DNA of 64,000 nt from Pelobates cultripes (Eukaryota > Chordata > Amphibia > Anura > Pelobatidae): positions 135,311,563 to 135,375,562 of the forward strand of contig OW240914.1 of the NCBI GenBank assembly GCA_933207985.1. The letters are read 5' to 3'. The notes under the pieces were generated by a model. It had not been told where the DNA came from, searched no databases, and saw only the letters and a list, made by a program, of their open reading frames with translations. The position numbers and the translations under genes are program-made. Below are positions 24,050-33,658 of this stretch, in pieces. Position 1 is the first letter of the stretch, and each line of letters starts with the position of its first letter.

Positions 24050-25160
24050 GTGTCAGGCAGTGTGTTGGTGAAACATGCAGTTTGGAGGAGGCATATGCCT
24101 TTTTGGCGTCAGACTCTTGATTCCACTGACACTGCGGCTGATTTTGACCCAGGTCAGTTTTCCGACACGTCTAGTGACACGTCATCTGTCTGTGAGCTGG
24201 CTGCAAAAAGAAGCTGTGCTTACCCTGCTATGCCGAATATGGAGGAGGACTGGGTACCTCAACCGTTAGTTGAGCCCATCATATCCCCCCTTTTAATGCC
24301 AACGCAGGCATTAATGTCAATGTGGATTACATATCCCCTATGCAATACATGAAGATATTTTTAGGGGATACCATCTGGGAGGAGATTGCTTCCCAGACTA
24401 ATTTATATGCTATGCAATCCAGGTTGCTATGTAGTCAGGGAGCATGCCTGGCATCCCACAGATGTCCCTGAACTCAAAAAATTCTGGGCTTTTACAATTC
24501 TCATGGGGATAATAAAGAAGCCATCAATTTGCTCTTACTGGAGCACCAACCCAATCTGTTCTAGTCCAGTGTATTCCCAAACCATGTCTTGAACAAAATA
24601 TAGGTTGGTGCTGAGATACTTTCATTTCAATGACAAAACCCTCTGTAACCCCAGAGATCACCCCCAATATGATAGGCTTCATAAAATACGCCCAGTGGTA
24701 GACCATCTTCAGCACAGATTTTCAGAAGTTTATACTCCCCAACAAAATGTATCCATTGATGAATCCATAATGAAATACAAAGGGAGATTAGGAGTCAAAC
24801 AATACATTCCCTGAAAGCGCGCTAGGTATGGCGTCAAATTGTACAAATTGTGCGAGAGCGAAAGTGGCTATACGTTTGCCTTTCGCGGATATGAGATGAA
24901 AGTTGGTCAACTTGACCCTCCTGGCTGTCCTGACTCTCTGGTGACAAGTGGGAAAATTGTTTGGGACCCACTGATCCCCTTGTTCAATAAAGGCTACCAC
25001 CCTTATGTGAACTATTTTTATAGCAGTGTCCGGTTGTCTAAAACGCTTTATGGTTTGCAGACACTAGCCTGTGGCACTGTGAGAAAAGATTTTCCAAAGA
25101 TTTCCCCAGACCTCTCATAGAGGCCAAATTAAAAAAAAAGGTGAATGTAAATCTCTGCGC
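24050..25160 (+). pseudogene. piggyBac transposase, N-terminal and catalytic part
   Basis: Successive frames (24050-24352, 24386-24592, 24605-24814, 24839-25120) read as a PGBD/piggyBac transposase. They show an acidic N-terminus (DPGQFSDTSSDTSS), FWAFTILMGI, then VSIDESIMKYKGR with the first catalytic Asp. Next come YKLCES.SGYTF, and GYHPYVNYFYSSV where the second catalytic Asp (normally VDNFY/VDNYY) is Asn. In-frame stops occur at about 24351, 24595 and 24812. The gene continues at 25688 after a MITE and again at 28287 after further insertions. It is inactive. Confidence 0.85.
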
Positions 25161-25185
25161 AAAGCAGAAGTGCTTGCAATAAAAT

Positions 25186-25687
25186 TTAAAGGACCACTAT
25201 AGTGCCAGGAAAACATACTCGTTTTCCTGGCATTATAGTGCCCTGAGGGTACCCCCACCCTGAGGGTCCCCCTCCCGCCAGGCTCTGGAAAGGGGAAAGG
25301 GGTTAAAACTTACCTTTTTCCAGCGCTGGGCGGGGAGCTCTCTGCCTCCTCTCCTCCTCCGTTCCTCCTCCTGGGCTGAATGCGCACGCGCGGCAAGAGC
25401 TGCGCGCGCATTCAGCCCGTCGCATAGGAAAGCATTTGCAATGCTTTCCTATGGACGCTTGCGTGCTCTCACTGTGAAAATCACAGTGAGAAGCACGCAA
25501 GCGCCTCTAGTGGCTGTCAATGAGAGAGCCACTAGAGGAAATAGGGGGAAGGCTTAACCCATTCATAAACATAGCAGTTTCTCTGAAACTTCTATGTTTA
25601 TAAAAAATGGGTTAACCCTAGAAGGACCTGGCACCCAGACCACTTCATTAAGCTGAAGTGGTCTGGGTGGCTAGAGTGGTCCTTTAA
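25186..25687 (+). mobile_element. Complete TTAAAGGACCACTATAGTGCC MITE inside piggyBac gene
   Basis: TTAA at both ends (25186-25189, 25684-25687). Left end AGGACCACTATAGTGCCAGG; right end ...CTAGAGTGGTCCTTTAA. About 500 bp, non-coding, with several internal hairpins ('ggaaagcatttgcaatgctttcc'). It interrupts the transposase frame between KFK and EHEG. It is the best reference copy of the family in the window. Confidence 0.9.
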
Positions 25688-25973
25688 GAACATGAAGGAT
25701 GTTACATGCTAACCACCATCCATGACGAAAGCATGTCAGACGTCACTGTCCGAGGCAGAGTACATTCCAAACCGGTTTGTATCAGGGCTTTTAACAGGCA
25801 CATGGGGGTTGTAGATTTGGCTGATTTGGCTGATGCATCCATATCTTATTTTAAGAAAAACTAAAGCCTGGTATAAATAGGTGGCGATCTGATGCAAGAA
25901 GCAACCCACAATTCGTTTTTACTCTTTTTTTAAAAAAAAATTAATCCTGGAAAAATCACTCCCCAATTTCAAC
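25688..25973 (+). pseudogene. piggyBac transposase, middle piece
   Basis: Continues the frame after the MITE: MLTTIHDESMSD, then FNRHMGVVDLADLADA, which is the family's third catalytic Asp block (MGGVDLSDQ type) with a small in-frame repeat of DLA. Stops follow at about 25862. It ends where another MITE begins. Confidence 0.8.
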
Positions 25974-26421
25974 TTGAAGGACCGGTATAGCGCCAGGAAA
26001 GCAAACTCTTTCCTGGCACTATAATGTTAATAGGTCCACCCTCCCGCCGGGCTCTAGGGGTAGGAAGGGGTTAAACTCTTACCTTTCTCCAGTGGCAGGC
26101 TCCCTCGGAGCTGGGGTCTCTCCTCCTCCTTCCAACGTCATTGACTGAATGCATTCAGTCAGTCCATAGGAAAGCATTCTCAATGCTTTCCTATGGACAC
26201 TGGCGTCTTCTCACTGTGAAAATCACAGTGAGAAGCGCGGAAGCGCCTCTAGCGGCTGTCAATGGGACATCCACTAAAGGCTGGATTAACCCATATGTAA
26301 ACATGGCAGTTTCTCTAAAAACTGCTATGTTTACTGCAGGCAGGGTTAACCCTAGATGGACCTTGCACCCAGACAACTTCATTAAGCTGAAGTGGTCTGG
26401 GTGCCTATAGTGGTCCTTTAA
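25974..26421 (+). mobile_element. Second TTAAAGGACC-family MITE in piggyBac gene
   Basis: Left end is decayed (TTGAAGGACCGGTATAGCGCC). Right end is CCTATAGTGGTCCTTTAA at 26421. 448 bp, same body as 25186-25687 but with deletions. Confidence 0.8.
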
Positions 26422-26497
26422 CCCCTTAAGGACCAAACTTCTGGAATAAAAGGGAATCATGACATGTCAAACATGTCATGTGTCCTTAAGGGGTTAA
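26418..26497. mobile_element. 80-bp TTAACCCCTTAAGG miniature element
   Basis: TTAA at both ends; TIRs TTAACCCCTTAAGGACC and its near complement. The centre 'gacatgtcaaacatgtcatg' is itself palindromic. It shares its left TTAA with the neighbouring MITE's right TTAA. One of the smallest TTAA elements in the window. Confidence 0.75.
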
Positions 26498-26689
26498 AGT
26501 GATTTCCACAAGGGATCGACCGATATTGATTTTTCAGAGCCGATACCGATACCAATATTCTGTGAACTTTCAGGCCGATAGCCGATATAATTTGCCGATA
26601 TTCTGTACATTTACCATTTTGGAAAATAAAAACTATTTCTAAAGGTAAATGCACAAAATATACATGCCACGTGTAGTGGATGCAGTGTG

Positions 26690-27800
26690 ACAGGGGAGCT
26701 GTGTGTGTTTGTGTAGTGTGTGTAGTGGATGCAGTGTGTGTTTGTGTAGTGTGTGTTATGGATGCAGTGTGTGTTTGTGTAGTGTGTGTGGAGGATGCAA
26801 TGTGTGTTTGTGTAGTGGATGCAGTGTGTATTTGTCTAGTGTGTGTATTAGTGTAGTGTGTATATAATGAAAGCAGAGTGTTTGTGTAGTGTGTGGGTAG
26901 TGTGCATAAAGTGAATGCTGTATATACTAAATGCAAAGTGTGTGTGTGTATAGTGAATGGTGTGTTTATATAATGCAGAGTGTGTGTGTTTGTATAGTGT
27001 GTGTATATAATGCAGTGTGTTTGTGTAGTGTGCATTATATAAACACACTACACAAACACACTGCATTATATACACACACACACTGCATTATATACACACA
27101 CACACTACACAAACACTGCATTATATAAACACACTACACAAACACACACACTGCATTATATACACACTACACAAACACACTGCACAAACACACTACATAA
27201 ACACACACCGAATTATATAAACACACTACACAAACACACATTATATACCCACACTACACAAACACACACTGCATTATATACCCACACTACACAAACACAC
27301 ACTGCATTATATACCCACACTACACAAACACACTGCATTATATACACACACTATACAAACACACACTGCATTATATACCCACACTACACAAACACACACT
27401 GCATTATATACACACACTGTACAAACACACACTGCATTATATACACACACTGTACAAACACTTGTATGCATTATATATACACACTGTACAAACACACACT
27501 GCATTATATACCCAGTGTGTTTGTGTAGTGTGGGTATATAATGCAGTGTGTTTGTGTGCATTGTATACAAACACACACACACACACTATACAAACACACA
27601 CTGCATTATATACACAGTGTGTTTGTGTAGTGTGTGTATATAATGTAGTGTGTGTTTGTGTAGTGTGGGTATATAATGCAGTGTGTTTGTGTGCATTGTA
27701 TACAAACACACACACACACACTATACAAACACACACTGCATTATATACACAGTGTGTTTGTGTAGTGTATGTGTATATAATGCAGTGTGTGAGGGGGCAT
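26690..27800. repeat. Orientation-switching GT/CA minisatellite
   Basis: Units of roughly 34-36 bp ('atgcagtgtgtgtttgtgtagtgtgtgtatata') run GT-strand up to ~27035, CA-strand to ~27510, then alternate about every 50-100 bp to 27800. Many short ORFs on both strands (Cys-Val-Cys-Val or Thr-Gln-Thr-His) are artefacts of the repeat. Confidence 0.95.
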
Positions 27801-27939
27801 TTTTTATTAAATTATATAAAAAAATAATTATATTTACTTAATTATTATTTATTTCTGTTGTCCCCCCTCCCTGCTTGTTACCTGGCCAGGGAGGGGGGAT
27901 ATGACAGTCCCTGGTGGTCCAGTGGTATTGGCTGAGCTC

Positions 27940-28150
27940 TGGGGGGGCGGAGAGCAAGCGCTTACTCACCTGCCAGCAGCTCCTCCAGCTCCCCAGTGCA
28001 ACTCTCGCGGCCAGCGTGTCGCGCGGAGCGTTGCCATGGTGATCCATGGCAACGCTCTGACGGCCGCTGGTCTCGCGAGAGTTGCACTGGGGAGCTGCTG
28101 GGAGGTGAGTAAGCGCTTGCTGCCCGCCCCCCCAGGACCGCCGGGCTTGT
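27940..28150. repeat. GC-rich inverted repeat (hairpin) in the hAT core
   Basis: Arms at about 27952-28018 and 28068-28135: 'agcaagcgcttactcacct' against 'aggtgagtaagcgcttgct', and 'agctccccagtgcaactctcgcg' against its complement. Further inner arms are 'ttgccatgg..ccatggcaa'. Similar cores occur at 20995-21235 and 58190-58460. Confidence 0.9.
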
Positions 28151-28286
28151 AATGAGCCCGGCGGTCCCAGGAGGTATTATCGGCAATATCGGTATCTGAA
28201 TTGGCCGATACCGATATTGCCGAGAATACCGAATATCGGCCGATTATATCGGTAAAACCGATAATCGGTCGATCCCTAATTTCCAC

Positions 28287-28520
28287 TATCATTTATGGAG
28301 ATGGTTCCATTGAAGTTTCATCAACGGTGCCAGAGAAACCCAGAATTGGTGCTACGCATTTTATTTTCAAGATTCCTGCCAACTGCAAATAAAACAAATC
28401 CCCAGAAACATTGCCGGGTCTGTTTTAAAAAAGGGAAAAGGACAGACACCCCCTTTTAATCTCCCGATTGCCCTTCAAATCCTGTACTGTGTATTTGAAC
28501 ATGTTTTAAGCTCTACCACA
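28287..28520 (+). pseudogene. piggyBac transposase, C-terminal piece
   Basis: Sequence after the hAT resumes a piggyBac-like C-terminus: a PRIGATHF-type stretch and, after frame breaks, the CRVCFKKGKR-type cysteine-rich tail near 28410-28440. The spacing from the middle piece is explained by the intervening MITEs and hAT. Heavily decayed. Confidence 0.6.
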
Positions 28521-28579
28521 CAGTACATACCTTTTTGTAATACTTGTTCCTGAACTTTTTTTTTTTTTTTTGAAAGTGG

Positions 28580-28665
28580 AAAATTTTAATCGGTCAGTTT
28601 ACTTTCCCCAAATCTCCAGTTAGATTCTTTTTGCAGGAGTTCGTTTAGAGATTGCTGCTAAAGGT
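28580..28665 (+). repeat. Direct repeat right of the piggyBac gene
   Basis: Same-orientation partner of 23861-23950, with 'agattctttttgcaggagtt' identical. Confidence 0.6.
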
Positions 28666-28729
28666 GCATTTGTTACCTGCACAGTTGGTTAAAAAAGTTT
28701 TTTTTTCGCAGAAATCTGTAGGGGAGAGA

Positions 28730-29671
28730 GGGACATGTATTCAGGGGACTTTTGCAGAAAAAAAACTGGAGTCTTTTCTGGCAGTAACATATAACCTGCT
28801 GGCTTAACTCAAAAAGCAGAATTCAAAAATTATCACCATGCAAGTTCTCTGAAATTTTGTAGCACAATGGGTGGGGGAAGAATGTAGAAACACCCCATGT
28901 ACAATACCCTGGAATGTCTACTTGATATAAATATATACTTTCATGATGGTAACACTAAGTGGGGGATGCAAAAATACACAAAACTGAAGGTAGGCCAAGC
29001 ATACCTATATATCAAGTTAAAAACTGTCACAAGTCACAGCAAACCTCTGAATGGGTGGTATCACTGGACTCATGAGATATTGCTGAACATGGGTTGGGGT
29101 GTTACTTGGCAATGATTTGTAACAGGATCTGTTAATTCATGCTTATAGTACAGTGTTTGTGGGAAAAAAAAACAAAAAACCAGAAAACAAATTACTACCC
29201 AAATGTTTGACAAAGGCTGGTGGTAGAATTCAGTGCATGAAAAGTGTTAAAATGCCACTATTTAAAATACCCTGGGTTGTCTACTTTTCAAAAATATATG
29301 GTTTGATGGGTGTAAAATACATTGACCGGCTTAAATGTCCCATGTAGAACATGGGTGCAGATTGACTACATGTCAAAATTCTAAGTTGGAAAACGGATAT
29401 GCGCACCTGCCAAATGTGGCCTTTTAGCCCCCTAACAAGCCGGCAAGCCTATGCATGGGTGGTATCACTGTACTCTCGAGATGTTGCTGAAAACATATTA
29501 GTGTGTTTTTTGGCAGCAACACATTACATGATCTGTGAATTTATAACTGAATTGCAATATATGTGTAAAAAAAAATAAAGTACCTATGTGAAGATTGGCA
29601 AAGATTGGTGGTAAAATGGCTGCATAGTAAGTGTAAAAATATCCTTGAATGAATACCCTGGGTTGTCTACT
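28730..29671. mobile_element. TTAA-family remnant with repeated 'ataccctgg' blocks
   Basis: Three 'ataccctgg(g/a)(a/t)tgtctactt' blocks (28905, 29268, 29652), each following 'ggtggtaaaatggc'-type sequence. Related to 764-1290. Ends where the complete element starts at TTAA 29672. It could be the 3' non-coding part of the original piggyBac element (inference). Confidence 0.45.
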
Positions 29672-31519
29672 TTAACCCCTTAAGACCGGAGGGCGTACTA
29701 TTACGCCCTCTTTTAGGCGACTCTAAACGCTGCCGGGCGTAATAGTACGCCCTCCGGTCTTTCTATACTTACCCGGTCGCCGGCGATCCCACGCCGGCGA
29801 TCACGGTTGGGGGTCTCCCAGGGAGCCCCCGCGGCACGTCCAACCCCCTGGCAGCCCTCCCGGCCATGTGAGAGTGAGGTCCTTGCGAGGACCTCACAAT
29901 CACATGCTGGGTTAGCTGTCTGCTGTATTGCCAGCAGGGTGGCTGCCTGTAACGACATGTGATCCCCCTGCTGGCTAAAAAAAGTTAAATAAGTGTAAAA
30001 TATATATATTTAGATCATATAAATATATAATATATATATATAAGTATATACATACACACACACATATACTGTCTATATAATTATATATATTAATATCAAA
30101 TTACACGTAGACTGATAATTAAATATATATGTAATTATTGTTATATATATTTATATATAATATAAAAAAAATATGTAAATACCTTAAATTTAATTAAAAA
30201 TTTTTAAAAAAAATAATTAAAAAATAGATGTTATTTCGTTCTAACTGTATTGTGATATTTATATATATTTATATCAAAATACACGTAGAACGATATATAT
30301 ATCTATATACATAAATATATACGTATATATCACTATACCTATATACAAAAAAATATTTAAAAAAAATTATATACATATATACATATATTCACATACGTAT
30401 ACATATATTAATTCTACATATATTTTTATGTAATATTTTTACATAATTAGGTATCTTAATTAAAATTAGCGGGACTTGCCTGACAACCCATGCCGAAAGT
30501 AAAGGGAATTTAATTTGCTAGCACTATATTTAACCCTATAACTTTCCGAGACACCATAAAACCTGTACATGTGGGGTACTGTTCTACTCGGGAGACTTCG
30601 CTGAACACAAATATTAGTGTTTCAAAACAGTAAAATGTATTACAACGATGATATCGCCAGTAAAAGTGACGTTTTTTGCATTTTTCACACACAAACAGCA
30701 TTTACACGGACGATATTATTGCTGCGATACTTTTTACTGTTTTGAAACACAAATATTTGTGTTCAGCGAAGTCTCCCGAGTACAACAGTATCCCTCATGT
30801 ACAGTTTTTATGGTGTTTTCAAAAGTTACAGCGTCAAATATAATACCATTTGCAATAATAGACAACCCAAGGTATTGCAAACGGGGTATGTCCAGTCTTT
30901 TTTAGTAGCCACTTAGTCACAAACAAATACTAACACTAACTTTGACCAGTGTTTGTGACCAAATGGCTACTATAAAAGACTGGACATACCCCATTTGCAA
31001 TACCTTGGGTTGTCTACTATTGCAATTGATATGCCATTATGGGTGTAAATTTCTTTCCTGGGCTACTATAAAGTCCCAAAGGCAACGTAACCAATCTGGC
31101 GAATTTCAATTTCAAATGTAACGTCCTATATTTGACCCTGTAACTTCCCAAAACGCCATAAAATCTGTACATAGGGGGTACTGTTTTACACGTGAGACTT
31201 TGCTGAATACAAATATGTGTATTTTATTGCCGTAAAAGCAAACAGTATTATGACATTGACCGTTAAAATGTCATGTAGAACTAAAAAAATCTTATTTTCT
31301 CCCATTTTTTTCATATTAAATTCTGTTTCATAGCTAAATATTTGATATTAAATGAAAGCTCTGTTTCCCCTGAATAAAATGATATATAATAAGGGTGGGT
31401 GTATTTAATATGAAAGAGGTGTATTACGGTTGGACAGACATGTAGCGCAGATGCCAGGTTTTGTTTACATTTTGTTTTGTTCACAACGTGTACATTTGGC
31501 TCCATCCTTAAGGGGTTAA
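29672..31519. mobile_element. Complete 1.85-kb TTAACCCCTTAAG element with nested palindromes
   Basis: TTAA ends at 29672-29675 and 31516-31519. Termini are TTAACCCCTTAAGACCGG and TTAACCCCTTAAGGATGG (other strand). Contains a terminal hairpin (29687-29760: 'ggagggcgtactattacgcc' and its partner), AT-rich microsatellite-like DNA (29990-30470), and two inverted pairs (30564-30620/30735-30790 and 30850-30925/30951-31024). No transposase, so non-autonomous. Confidence 0.8.
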
Positions 31520-31694
31520 AAAACAAACAAACAAAAAACATTCGGGGGCGGAGCCTGACCTCGGAAGAAGATGGACACTTGAACCCACAGCTCCCAATAG
31601 CAATGTAATCAGCTACCATCCGCATTCCCCTTTGTACCCACACCCCGATACCGATCTCTACCAACTCTGAACACCCTGCCTAACACCTGTTATC

Positions 31695-32513
31695 ATGGGT
31701 GGCAGGAAGAAAAAAGGATCACACACCATCAGTCGCATCGCTGTTTCGTACACCGGTAGACCCGCAGAGGCCTACCAACTCCCAACGTATGGAAGAAGCT
31801 GGCTCCGACTCTGAGGGGTATGACTCCTCCCGATCCCATGGCCCCCCTTACTTTAGGGATACTCTGCGGCATGCTGCATGAAGCCACAGCCGACATAAAA
31901 ACCCACGTGGCCACCGAAATCAATAAGCAACTGTCGGGCCTCAAAGCTGACATGGCTGCACTGTCCTCCAGAGCAAACCAGTCAGAGACCCAACTCTCCA
32001 CACTCACGGCGACTACCACAGCCCATACCCAGGACATTTACCTACACGGCTGTATGTCCGTCCTTGTAGACGGCCTTGAAGATCTCAATAACAGATCGAG
32101 GATAAACATCATCCGCATATTTGCACCTACCCGAATCCATCTCGCCTGAACTGCTAATTCCCCCACTAAGGGACATTTTCAGGGCCATGGCTCCAGAAAT
32201 TACTGCAAGAGACCTGAAGATGGATAGAGCACACCGGGCCCTGCGCCCCCCAAGCCTCAACGTGGCCACCCCAAGAGACGTTATCACCCGTCTCCACCAT
32301 TTCCTGGCAAAAGCGAAAATGCTACACGCAGCTAGAGACCAAGCCCCTAAATATAAAGACTCCCGGCTTTCCTTTTTTCAGAAACACCCTTTCAAACTAT
32401 TTGTCAGAAAGGACGACCAAACTCACATACGGATGTCTCCAGCCGACATGGGCCCCTTTGCAGACTCGCTGGGAATACAACTCCTGAACCACACTCCCCT
32501 GTCCGAGAACTAG
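31695..32513 (+). pseudogene. L1-like ORF1 (RNA-binding protein), frameshifted
   Basis: ATG at 31695. The frame shifts at a run of six A's near 31715 and again near 31850 and 32145. Recognisable order: a coiled-coil stretch (EINKQLSGLKADMAALSSRA, ~31915-32030), then DLNNRSRINIIRI (start of the RRM-like domain), then KMDRAHRAL and PRDVITRLHHFLAK. This matches the intact ORF1 at 52616-53806 domain for domain. Family role: trimeric RNA chaperone for LINE RNA. Confidence 0.8.
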
Positions 32514-33658
32514 GGAGACGACCAACCCCGGGACAGGCCTTGATCCCCGTACCTATCAAAAATGAAGAAAATGCCCACGCCACTTGATAAGGCTGCCTTG
32601 GAAACCCAGGACCACTGATCGGAATCCTGGCCAAAGATGATACACTCCGAGAGCGCCAACGTCCCAACATACATACCTAAGCCAGGTATGCAACTGTACT
32701 CAAACAGCCCAACGCACTGGCCCTCTGGCCGACATGGCCCCCAATTGACCGCCTTCTTGCTCCTGCCACGCTGGCTCCAATCTACCCGGTCTTAATCCTT
32801 CACTGCAGTACTTACCTCCAGGTTCTCTCGGACTTCCCTGGGACACTGCCAATATCCTCGTTCCCCTCCACTTTTTGCTTCTCGAGGGACCCACCTCCCA
32901 GTTTGCAGACGACACCTGCCCCTAACCCTCAGACTTACCGCTCTTGGGACACCTGGGCGCGGCTCTTGGCCCCACCACCAGATGGGCACTGCTATAAACG
33001 CCAACGGACAACTGAACCTGTGGGGGTTAAATACCTGACCCCCACCCATCCTAACAAAGACTTGAACTGGATGCCGAGCCTACCAAGTTGAAGCGACGCT
33101 CCTTGCACCTGCCATACACCAGAGCCCCGCTCGGCTCTCCATGTATGATAGGCGTATACTTGAACCGAGTGACTTTAAACGCATGGGGACACCAACCGAA
33201 CTACGGATGGTAACACAACTCTTGCTCGGCCTCTCCGACCACTACACACCTACCGGACATCCCAAGTGGGCAAACTGACCCACGCCGCACCACACCAGGG
33301 GGAGACCAACACGGGGAAAGTCTCTGGGTGACAAAATCCCCCATACTGGCACGGGCCCGTAACACAGTCCATGACCTATAAAAACCTTTAGTGGAAATCT
33401 ACACCAAGTGCATGGGGTGGAGGGGAGACGGGAACGTGAAAACCTTCCTCTTTCCACCCCACAGACACAAGCCCCTCCTAGGGCATCTCACAAACATGGC
33501 ACCACCACAGCCTCCCACACCACCTTGCGGCAAAACCGTAAGACCAGGACTCGCCTCCCCCCGCCGTCTAGCTCCCCATACCACCCTCCCCCCACCCCCC
33601 AGGAGAGCGGGCCGGATCCCGGGGCTCACCCCACTCGACCGATCACACAAAGCCGACC

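Larger units (their letters stand above)
26510..28278. mobile_element. Non-autonomous hAT element with 8-bp target duplication
   Basis: ATTTCCAC lies directly outside both ends (26502-26509 and 28279-28286). Terminal inverted repeats are AGGGATCGACCGATA on the left and TAGGGATCGACCGATTATCGG-like on the right. An 8-bp duplication plus a (T)AGGG start fits the hAT superfamily. 1769 bp, no transposase. The inside is a GT/CA minisatellite that changes orientation, followed by a large GC-rich hairpin. It sits in the 3' part of the piggyBac remnant. Confidence 0.88.

Noticed and set aside
27040..27510. CRISPR-like array (regular repeat of ~36 bp)
   Set aside because: No unique spacers, simple CA-rich units, in a vertebrate genome.
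26457..27827. Many ORFs with repeated Cys-Val-Cys-Val or Thr-Gln-Thr-His on both strands
   Set aside because: Artefacts of the GT/CA minisatellite in the hAT element.
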